This document shows, piece by piece, positions 17,389 through 24,309 of a stretch of DNA of 64,000 nucleotides (the stretch's first letter is position 1; the number at the start of each line of letters is the position of its first letter). The notes under the pieces are model-generated. The model was not told the origin of the DNA, made no database searches, and saw only the letters and a list, made by a program, of their open reading frames with translations. Both the position numbers and the translations under genes were made by a program. Source of the DNA: Roseateles toxinivorans (GTDB lineage: Bacteria; Pseudomonadota; Gammaproteobacteria; Burkholderiales; Burkholderiaceae_C); NCBI GenBank assembly GCA_945898095.1, contig CAMDHE010000005.1, positions 26,066-90,065 of the forward strand. The letters run 5' to 3'.

Positions 17389-17524
17389 GCTTGCGAAGGC
17401 CTGGACGCATGCTTGCGGCCGGGCTGAGCCGGCGCGCGTTCGAAGGTTTTCACCCTTGGGCGGCTTGCGAAGGCCTGGATTCGTGCTTGCGGCCGGGCTG
17501 AGCCGGCGCTCGTTCCCAGGTTCT
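17377..17524. repeat. Two tandem copies of a 74-bp repeat
   Basis: 17377-17450 and 17451-17524 align without gaps, with 7 mismatches in 74 positions. Each begins CACCCTTGGGCGGCTTGCG and contains GCGGCCGGGCTGAGCCGGCG. The first copy begins within the pgk hairpin, so the unit looks like a local duplication of the region after pgk. Confidence 0.85.
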
Positions 17525-17859
17525 CGCCCTTTGCCGGCTCTTCTTGCCTTCTTGCAAGTTCTCGTCCCGCAACTGCCGGCTGGCCTTGATATGCGCTGAG
17601 CAGCGCTGCCTGGTCGCCGGTTTGATTTCAGGCCCTTGAGCTTGGCATCCCGGCTCGCATTGCTGCAGTTGAACAAGGGCGGCTCATTGACCAGAGGCAA
17701 GGTACTGGCAGCTACAACCATGCCCTGCCTTCAACCCAGCGCAGACTTTTTCTTGATTTCCAGGCTGCAGCGCTCTCAAGTTGAGCCGGGATATTGCTTT
17801 GTCATTGCCCCGTGCCTTGTTTGGATTGAATCAGTTATCAAGTGATCTGCTTTTTTTGG
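17525..17859. other. Region without a recognisable gene between pgk and the cytochrome locus
   Basis: About 335 bases with no open frame resembling a known protein. A 69-codon frame at 17636-17845 lacks a Shine-Dalgarno and family features. The last 60 bases are noticeably more AT-rich (ending in a run of seven T) than the GC-rich start, which suggests the promoter of the cytochrome genes lies here, but no convincing -35/-10 pair is visible. Confidence 0.5.
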
Positions 17860-17884
17860 GGGTAAGTGAAATTACGAATTACCC
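17860..17884. promoter_or_regulatory. Dyad GGGTAA/TTACCC upstream of the cytochrome locus
   Basis: Perfect 6-bp arms GGGTAA and TTACCC are separated by 13 nt in an AT-rich stretch 160 bp upstream of the first cytochrome gene. ATTAC occurs twice in the interior. It is a possible regulator site; no regulator can be named. Confidence 0.3.
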
Positions 17885-17932
17885 GAACCTGTCATAGATC
17901 AATGTCTTGAAACACCTTGGGGATACCCTCCA

Positions 17933-18009
17933 TCGAACTGGATTGCGATGAAAAGTTCGACGACATCCCGAAAGCGAGCGAAGGGGAGACGAGTCTCTCG
18001 CAGCGCTTT
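17933..18009 (+). promoter_or_regulatory. Structured leader of the cytochrome locus
   Basis: Two stem-loops precede the first gene. TCGAACT (17933-17939) pairs with AGTTCGA (17954-17960). Then 17971-18009 folds as nested arms AAAGCG/CGCTTT, GCGA/TCGC and GAGAC/GTCTC with small bulges. The second ends 33 nt before the ATG at 18043. They could regulate translation or mRNA stability. I could not match them to a known riboswitch class, including the GEMM c-di-GMP consensus. Confidence 0.4.
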
Positions 18010-18042
18010 GTAACTGACAACAACGACTGGAAGGTCTGCGCT

Positions 18043-18393
18043 ATGAAATCCCTGAATTTCCCTCGAACGCTGAAGGTCTGCTTGCTTGCCCTTGGCGCGA
18101 TGTTCATGTCCCAGTCTGTGCTGGCGGTCGACGAAGCCGCCGCGCAGGCCCTGGCCAAGAAAAGTGATTGTCTCAAGTGCCACTCGGTCGAAAAGGAAAA
18201 GAAGGGTCCTTCGTACAAGAAGATTTCGGCCAAGTACAAGGGCAAGGCCGATGGGGAAGCAAGCATCATTAAAAACATCACCACCGGCCCCAAAGTCAAG
18301 CTTGATGACGGCTCTGAAGAAGACCACAAAATCATCAAGACCAAGGATGAAGCCGCGATCAAGAACCTGGCTCAGTGGATCTTGTCCCAGTAG
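18043..18393 (+). CDS. Small monohaem c-type cytochrome
   Basis: Periplasmic electron carrier of 116 residues. A signal peptide (about residues 1-28, ending QSVLA) is followed by a single haem site CLKCH near residue 42 and a C-terminal helix (AAIKNLAQWILS), as in class I cytochromes c. The mature part contains no methionine, so the usual His/Met iron coordination is not possible; a histidine in SEEDHKII (about residue 90) is the obvious candidate for the second ligand. The ATG at 18043 has GGAAGG upstream; a frame extension to 17917 would run through the leader hairpins. It heads the electron transfer locus and could shuttle electrons between the CbcL-like protein and MtrA. Confidence 0.88.
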   Translation: MKSLNFPRTLKVCLLALGAMFMSQSVLAVDEAAAQALAKKSDCLKCHSVEKEKKGPSYKKISAKYKGKADGEASIIKNITTGPKVKLDDGSEEDHKIIKTKDEAAIKNLAQWILSQ

Positions 18394-18478
18394 CAACAGG
18401 CCTGGCTCGGCGCGACCGCGCCGGCCGCGTTCGCCCGCAGCGGCGCCATAGAAGAAGAACAAAACAAGAGAGCTATCC

Positions 18479-20485
18479 ATGCGTGTGAAGCATCTTGCAA
18501 GGGCCGCTTGGGCCGCTTGCCTCAGTCTTGCGTTGGTGCTGATGATCTTGAGTCCGGCCGCTACAGCCGGTACAACCGAGTTGCTCGACAACGCGGGCTG
18601 TCTGAGTTGTCACAATGGACAGACCCGAAAACTCGAGTTGCTTGACGAAAAAGGCAAGTTACAGCCGATGCTTGTCGTGGCGCCTGCCAAGTACGCCTCC
18701 AGCGTCCACGCCGAGATGCAATGCGTTGCCTGTCACATTGGTATCACCGATCAGCCTAAAGCCGGTGCCTCGCACCAACTGGCGAGCGCAGCCGCTGGCA
18801 AGTCGGCCAGCTGTTCCGATTGCCACCGCAAACTCTGGGATGCGGCCAAGCAAGACAACAACGCAGCTGCCAAGCCGCGGCTGGGCCTGGTTGCCGAGAA
18901 CATCAGCGCTTACGACAAGTCCTTCCACGCGCGGCCGAGCAAGGCTGACAAGGCCAAGGTGAACGCGACCTGCGACGGCTGCCACGACACGCACAGTTTC
19001 AGCATTCCCACCAAGAGCAGCCCGGCGCATGCCGAGTGGCGCCTTCAGAGCGCGGCGATGTGCGGCGAGAAATGCCACAGCGACGAGTTGGAGGAGTACA
19101 GCGGATCGATCCACGGCAAGGAGGCGCTCGGCAAGCACAATTTGAAAGCGGCGGTTTGTACCGATTGCCACTCAGCCCATGAGGTCGGCAACACCTCGAT
19201 CGCGTCGGTCAAGCTGGCGATCACAGCGAGCTGCGGCAGCTGCCACGAAGACAATTACAAGTCCTACAAAGCCACTTACCATGGCCAGATCAGCACGCTG
19301 GGCTATGCAAACACGGCCAAATGCTTTGATTGCCATGGCAGCCACGGCATTCTGGCGGTCAAGGATCCGGACTCCAAGGTTCATCCCGACAATCGCTTGG
19401 AAACCTGCAAGACCTGCCACAACGGCAAGAAGGACATCGGCGTTGCAACAGCCGGTTTCGCCACGTTCCAACCGCATGCGACGACCAATGACTTTGCACG
19501 CTACCCACAGGTCTGGATCGGCTGGCAGATCATGGTTCAGCTGCTGGTTGGCACGTTCGGCTTCTTCTGGTTGCACACGCTGCTGTGGTTCTATCGTGAA
19601 TACACCGACCGCAAGCATGCGAAGCTGCGTCCCCATGTGAAGCTGACGGCATTGCCGACTGGACAACAGGGCAAGCATGTCCAGCGCTTCAGCCGCACCT
19701 GGCGTATTGCCCACATCACCTTCGCGCTCAGCCTGATGATCCTCACGTTGACCGGGATGCCCTTGTTCTATCCTGATGTGGCCTGGGCGCCGGTTGTGAT
19801 GAAGGCGCTCGGTGGCCCGGCAATGGCCGGGCTGATCCACCGGATCAATGCGGTGGTCTTTGCCGGCGTGTTCTTCTGGCACATCATCTACATGGCGGTG
19901 GGCATCTACCGCAAGCGCGCCACTTGGCGCTGGTTCGGGCCCGATTCAATGATTCCGAATTTGCAGGACGCCAAGGACATGCTCGCCATGTTCAAGTGGT
20001 TCTTCGGCAAGGGGCCGCGTCCTGTGTTCGACCGCTGGACCTATTGGGAGAAGTTCGACTATTGGGCGCCATTCTGGGGTGTGACGATCATCGGCGTCAG
20101 CGGCTTGATGATGTGGTTGCCGGGCCTCACGGCGACCTACCTGCCCGGCTGGGTATTCAACGTCGCTGCCATCTTCCACGGTGAAGAAGCCTTCCTCGCG
20201 GTGGTGTTCCTATTCACCGTGCACTTCTTCAACAATCACTTCCGCCCCGACAAGTTCCCGATCGATATCGTGATGTTCACCGGCACGATGAGCTTGGAGC
20301 ATTTCAAGCGCGAACACGCGTTGCAATACCAGCGTCTGGTTGACAGCGGTCAACTCTCGAAGCACTTGATCGATGCGCCATCGGCGCCGATGACCTTCGC
20401 TTCAAAACTGTTGGGTTTTACGCTGATCGCGATCGGCCTGACGTTGTTATCGGGGGTTGCTGTCGGCTTCTTTAGTGGTGGTTGA
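18479..20485 (+). CDS. CbcL-like quinol-cytochrome oxidoreductase: nonahaem c domain fused to cytochrome b domain
   Basis: A 668-residue inner-membrane protein likely to exchange electrons between the quinone pool and periplasmic cytochromes. After a signal segment (about residues 8-30), the N-terminal half has nine haem-c sites: CLSCH, CVACH, CSDCH, CDGCH, CGEKCH (a CX3CH variant), CTDCH, CGSCH, CFDCH and CKTCH, within residues 40-317. The C-terminal half (about 345-668) has some six membrane helices with histidines placed as in cytochrome b561/FdnI-type subunits (IAHITFALS, LIHRINAVVFAGVFFWHIIY, FHGEEAFLAVVFLFTVHFFNNH). This matches my knowledge of Geobacter CbcL, nine c haems plus a dihaem b domain; homology needs a search. 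It lies 85 nt after the monohaem cytochrome and would take the place of CymA. Confidence 0.85.
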   Translation: MRVKHLARAAWAACLSLALVLMILSPAATAGTTELLDNAGCLSCHNGQTRKLELLDEKGKLQPMLVVAPAKYASSVHAEMQCVACHIGITDQPKAGASHQLASAAAGKSASCSDCHRKLWDAAKQDNNAAAKPRLGLVAENISAYDKSFHARPSKADKAKVNATCDGCHDTHSFSIPTKSSPAHAEWRLQSAAMCGEKCHSDELEEYSGSIHGKEALGKHNLKAAVCTDCHSAHEVGNTSIASVKLAITASCGSCHEDNYKSYKATYHGQISTLGYANTAKCFDCHGSHGILAVKDPDSKVHPDNRLETCKTCHNGKKDIGVATAGFATFQPHATTNDFARYPQVWIGWQIMVQLLVGTFGFFWLHTLLWFYREYTDRKHAKLRPHVKLTALPTGQQGKHVQRFSRTWRIAHITFALSLMILTLTGMPLFYPDVAWAPVVMKALGGPAMAGLIHRINAVVFAGVFFWHIIYMAVGIYRKRATWRWFGPDSMIPNLQDAKDMLAMFKWFFGKGPRPVFDRWTYWEKFDYWAPFWGVTIIGVSGLMMWLPGLTATYLPGWVFNVAAIFHGEEAFLAVVFLFTVHFFNNHFRPDKFPIDIVMFTGTMSLEHFKREHALQYQRLVDSGQLSKHLIDAPSAPMTFASKLLGFTLIAIGLTLLSGVAVGFFSGG

Positions 20486-20623
20486 TTTAGAGCATGTTTG
20501 GCCGGTAGATCAGACGTACAAGCTCAAGTATGACTTGAATTCACTTGACTGAGCCGAGAGAAAAAGGCTGTGCCGAGTGGTGGGTTTTGTTGTTGGTTCT
20601 GTCAACGAAAGACGGAGGAATAC

Positions 20624-23152
20624 ATGAAGTTTTCAAAAATCCGCTGGGCCCTCGCGGCACTGGCAATTGCAGCGCTCGCAGCCTGCGGCGGGAGTAGCAG
20701 CACCACCGACGTGGCTCCCACGCCAGTGGTGGTGGCGGCGGCCGAGACGGTCAAGGACAAGATCACTACGGCAAGCGCAGTTACGGGCAACGACGCAGCG
20801 ACCAATCCCTCTGCACCGTTCGCTGTAGTGCATGCGGCTGGTGTCGCTGCGGTCACGGTGGCCAGTGCGCCGAAGGTGAACTTTGCGATCTTTTCCGATG
20901 GCAAGGTCAAAAGCGACCTGACCATTGCCAACGTCAGCCTGATCATGGCCAAGTTGGTGCCAGGCACCAATGGCGATCCTGATCAGTGGGTCAGCTATAC
21001 CTATCGCAAGGAAACAGCCGCAGCGACTGTCGGTCCTAACGGCGCGCCGGTCCTGGCTACGGCCATGCAGGCCACAACAGATGGCAAGCAGACCGATGCG
21101 GCGTTGCTCGCCGCGCAACTTGTCTATAACTCCGATGGTTATTACACCTATACATTCAAGACCGACATCAAGGATCTTGCTCAGACCAATGGCGTTGCTT
21201 TTGATGCCACAAAGACGCACCGCGTCGCGATTCAACTGAGCTACAAGAACGCCGCAGGCTCAACGGTTCTGGCCAACCCCTATTTTGACTTCACCTTGGA
21301 CGCCGATGGCAAGGCTGTGCCGGTGACTGATCCTGCCAAGACCCGCAAGATGACCGACGTGTCATCCTGCAATTCCTGCCACGAGAAGCTCGCATTGCAC
21401 GGCGGCGGACGTATAGACACGCAGTATTGCGTGATGTGCCACAACCCCGGCACCGTCGATGCCAACAGCGGCAATAACCTCGACCTGGCGACGATGGTTC
21501 ACAAGATCCACGCTGGCAAGTTGCTGAAGTCGAAGGAGGCGACTGCCGGCGGCGAGGACTACACGATCTGGGGATACCGGGACACCAAGGTTGGTTTCGC
21601 CGAAGTCGGCTTCCCGCAGGACCTGCGCAACTGCACCAAGTGCCACTCAAGCGCTATCGCAGCGACGCCGCAGGGCGACAACTGGAAGACGAAGGTCAGC
21701 AAACAAGCCTGCCTGACCTGCCATGCCAACAAGGTCGGCTCCACCTACTTGGCAAGCCACGACGTCTATGCGACCACCGTAGTCAAGGATGCAAAGGGCG
21801 TGGCGATCCCCACAGCCAAAGCCGCGGATTTGACCAATCAGCATTGCAATGACTGCCACAAGGCCGGCACCAATATCGGTTCGGATCGCGTGCACTGGAA
21901 CCAGAATGAAGAAAATGGCGCCAAGTACAAGATGAATATCGAGAGCACGACTTACGACGCCGCCGCCCGCAAGGTCACGGTCAAGTACTTTCTGTCCGAT
22001 CCAAGCAATGCCAATGCGGCCTACAACCTGGTGACTTCTGAGTGCACCGGAGCGGCTGCAACTCTGGCCTGCTCCACATCGACCAAGTTCGGCAATCTGC
22101 GCTTTTATGTCGCTTACCAGAACATGATCGGTCAGTCGACTGCAGTCACCGAGTTCTCGTCGTACAACAACGGCGGCAGCGTCGCCAACGCCTATGCCTA
22201 CAAGGGCACGAACGACGGCAACAATCATTACTCGGTCGACATCGCCATCCCTGCCGATACAGCGACTGCGGTTGCGTTCGGCACGGCACGGGTGATCACG
22301 ATCGGGCAAATCAAGGAGCCCAAGCTGCAAGTGAAGTGGGCGACTGATCCTCGCCCTGCAATGGAGCCTAAGGTCTTGATCAACACCGTGGTGCAAAACA
22401 CCTTCAAGGAGTTCGCGATCAGCGGCGCCCTGCAAGCCCGCCGCGTCATCGTCTCGAATGACAAGTGCAATGCCTGCCACGGCGCACTCGGCACGACTTC
22501 GGGCTCCAACACGCTGGCCGAAGCCTTCCATGGTGGTGCCCGCGATACGGTCGAAGCCTGCGTTGTCTGCCATGACTCGAACCGCGCATCGACCGGCAAC
22601 ATGATGACCAACGGTCTGGCGCTCTACGAGTCCTATCAGTTCAAGCGGATGATTCACGGCATCCATGGCAACTCGAAGCGCGTCAATCCGTTCACCCATG
22701 GCAACAAGGTGGTTGGGGCGTTCAACAAGGACGGCACATCAATGACCGGCGGCGCGCCATTGGCAAGCACTGGCGTCGAGAACTATGCGGCCGAAGTGGC
22801 ATGGCCCGGTGTTGGCATCAACTGCAACAGCTGCCACGTCAACAACTCGTACAAGTCCGACATGGGATCGCTGGCCACAGTAGCCAACAAGCCGATCACT
22901 TCAGCTGCCGGTGTGACGCCTGTTGTCTTCGAGACAGATCCGAACAAGTGGTTCGTGATCTCGCCGAAGGCAGCGACCTGCAACGTCTGCCACGACTCGG
23001 CCAAGGCGATGGCCCACGTGACGACCTTCGGCGGCTCGGCGTTCGGCGAAAAGACGCAGGCTCAGGTTGCTGCGATGCCGCGCGAGTCCTGCGATGACTG
23101 CCATGCTCCTGGCGGCTTCAAGGGTGTGGACGTGATCCACGGCCAGAAGTAA
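20624..23152 (+). CDS. OmcA/MtrC family decahaem c-type cytochrome, surface lipoprotein
   Basis: Likely cell-surface terminal reductase or electron acceptor for minerals, electrodes or other extracellular partners. The 842-residue product starts with a lipoprotein signal (lipobox LAAC, Cys21). Ten CXXCH sites occur as two groups of five: residues about 249, 269, 337, 363 and 408 (CNSCH, CVMCH, CTKCH, CLTCH, CNDCH), then about 615 to 823 (CNACH, CVVCH, CNSCH, CNVCH, CDDCH). Between the groups is a CX8C pair (about 474-483). This reproduces the four-domain plan of MtrC: beta domain, pentahaem, beta domain with CX8C disulfide, pentahaem. The ATG at 20624 has GGAGGA; an earlier frame start at 20570 would break the signal. 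A strong terminator separates it from the MtrA gene. Confidence 0.93.
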   Translation: MKFSKIRWALAALAIAALAACGGSSSTTDVAPTPVVVAAAETVKDKITTASAVTGNDAATNPSAPFAVVHAAGVAAVTVASAPKVNFAIFSDGKVKSDLTIANVSLIMAKLVPGTNGDPDQWVSYTYRKETAAATVGPNGAPVLATAMQATTDGKQTDAALLAAQLVYNSDGYYTYTFKTDIKDLAQTNGVAFDATKTHRVAIQLSYKNAAGSTVLANPYFDFTLDADGKAVPVTDPAKTRKMTDVSSCNSCHEKLALHGGGRIDTQYCVMCHNPGTVDANSGNNLDLATMVHKIHAGKLLKSKEATAGGEDYTIWGYRDTKVGFAEVGFPQDLRNCTKCHSSAIAATPQGDNWKTKVSKQACLTCHANKVGSTYLASHDVYATTVVKDAKGVAIPTAKAADLTNQHCNDCHKAGTNIGSDRVHWNQNEENGAKYKMNIESTTYDAAARKVTVKYFLSDPSNANAAYNLVTSECTGAAATLACSTSTKFGNLRFYVAYQNMIGQSTAVTEFSSYNNGGSVANAYAYKGTNDGNNHYSVDIAIPADTATAVAFGTARVITIGQIKEPKLQVKWATDPRPAMEPKVLINTVVQNTFKEFAISGALQARRVIVSNDKCNACHGALGTTSGSNTLAEAFHGGARDTVEACVVCHDSNRASTGNMMTNGLALYESYQFKRMIHGIHGNSKRVNPFTHGNKVVGAFNKDGTSMTGGAPLASTGVENYAAEVAWPGVGINCNSCHVNNSYKSDMGSLATVANKPITSAAGVTPVVFETDPNKWFVISPKAATCNVCHDSAKAMAHVTTFGGSAFGEKTQAQVAAMPRESCDDCHAPGGFKGVDVIHGQK

Positions 23153-23171
23153 GCCGCGCAACGGCAATGTC

Positions 23172-23204
23172 AATGGGGGGGCCGTTGCCGGCTCTCCCAT
23201 TTTT
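23172..23204 (+). terminator. Strong rho-independent terminator between the mtrC-like and mtrA-like genes
   Basis: AATGGGGGGGCCG and CGGCTCTCCCATT pair over 13 positions (two G-U pairs) around a TTGC loop. The hairpin is followed by TTT, and the run ATTTTTC includes the last paired Ts. It lies 58 nt upstream of the mtrA-like start and should reduce transcription into mtrA and mtrB. Confidence 0.8.
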
Positions 23205-23262
23205 CATTGCTGCGGCGAGTTGACTGCAAGTTGAATATTGAGTCTGTGCTGGAGGGATTCGA

Positions 23263-24291
23263 ATGCGAATCAAGCAATTTATGGTGCTGGCCGCCATTGG
23301 ATTAATCGGCGTTTTCGGGCAGGTACAGGCAGCGCCCGAACTCACCGGGTCGGCGTTCTGCGTGTCATGCCACGACGACGAAGATCTGCCCGATATGAGC
23401 CGGTCGGCGCATGCGCCGAGCAAGCAGCCGCCAATGGCCGCAGCTCAGTCGGCGCTGAGCCTCAAGGCGACGGGCGACCAAGCCGATGCGCGGACGCCGA
23501 CTTGCATCACCTGCCATGGCGCGAGCGAATTGCATGCGCGCAAGCCTGCCAATGTTGCCGAGCGGCCCAAGCCGGACAAGGTTTTCAGCAAGAAAGCAGC
23601 CCTGCCCGCGGCTGAGCGCAGCGCCATCTGCCTGAGCTGCCATGACAAGGATGCGAGCCGCCTTTTGTGGTCGGGTAGCCAGCACCAAGGCGCTGATGTC
23701 GCCTGCAACAACTGTCACAAGGTGCATGCCAACAGCGACAAGACGCTGACCCGGGCGACTCAGACCGATACCTGCTACGTCTGCCACAAGGCTCAGCGCG
23801 CGCAGATGAGCCGGCCATCGCACCATCCTGTGCCCGAAGGCAAGATGAGTTGCTCCGATTGCCACAACGTACATGGCTCGGCGGGTCCGAAGCTGGCCAA
23901 GCGCGACAGCACCAACGCGACTTGCTATAGCTGCCATGCCGAAAAGCGCGGGCCCTTCGTGCATCAGCATGAGCCGGTATCGGACGACTGCATGAATTGT
24001 CATGCCGCCCATGGCAGCATGGTGCAGGCGCTGCTGAAGGCGCGGCCGCCGATGCTTTGCCAGCAATGCCATACGCCGCATGTGGCGGGTGGCGTCGGTG
24101 CATTGGGTGGGCAGCCTGGCGTACGCACGCCTGCAAGCCCTGCCCAATCGGCTCAAGTTACAGCGCTGTCGGGCGGCAAGAACACCGTGAACATCTGGCA
24201 AGGGCGCAGCTGCATGAACTGCCATACCCAGATACACGGCTCGAACAATCCGTCAGCCACCAACCCCACGCCGCAGTTCATGCTGCGTTGA
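23263..24291 (+). CDS. MtrA/DmsE family decahaem c-type cytochrome
   Basis: Periplasmic decahaem cytochrome that should insert into the MtrB barrel and conduct electrons across the outer membrane. The 342-residue product has a signal peptide (about residues 1-23, ending VQAAP) and ten CXXCH sites: CVSCH, CITCH, CLSCH, CNNCH, CYVCH, CSDCH, CYSCH, CMNCH, CQQCH and CMNCH. Length, haem number and the distal histidines (SAHAP, HHPVPEGK, HGS) fit the DmsE/MtrA family. The start has a GGAGGG Shine-Dalgarno. The mtrB-like gene begins 18 nt downstream, so the two are co-transcribed. Confidence 0.95.
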   Translation: MRIKQFMVLAAIGLIGVFGQVQAAPELTGSAFCVSCHDDEDLPDMSRSAHAPSKQPPMAAAQSALSLKATGDQADARTPTCITCHGASELHARKPANVAERPKPDKVFSKKAALPAAERSAICLSCHDKDASRLLWSGSQHQGADVACNNCHKVHANSDKTLTRATQTDTCYVCHKAQRAQMSRPSHHPVPEGKMSCSDCHNVHGSAGPKLAKRDSTNATCYSCHAEKRGPFVHQHEPVSDDCMNCHAAHGSMVQALLKARPPMLCQQCHTPHVAGGVGALGGQPGVRTPASPAQSAQVTALSGGKNTVNIWQGRSCMNCHTQIHGSNNPSATNPTPQFMLR

Positions 24292-24309
24292 GAAACCGGG
24301 AGAAAAGCG

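Noticed and set aside
17828..17843. FNR box TTGA-N8-TCAA upstream of the cytochrome locus
   Set aside because: The spacing is two bases too long in the centre for the TTGAT-N4-ATCAA consensus, and it lies far upstream.
17636..17845. 69-codon frame between pgk and the cytochrome genes
   Set aside because: No Shine-Dalgarno, no family resemblance and mixed composition.
17917..18042. 42-codon N-terminal extension of the monohaem cytochrome
   Set aside because: It would run through both leader hairpins and hide the signal peptide; the ATG at 18043 has a good Shine-Dalgarno.
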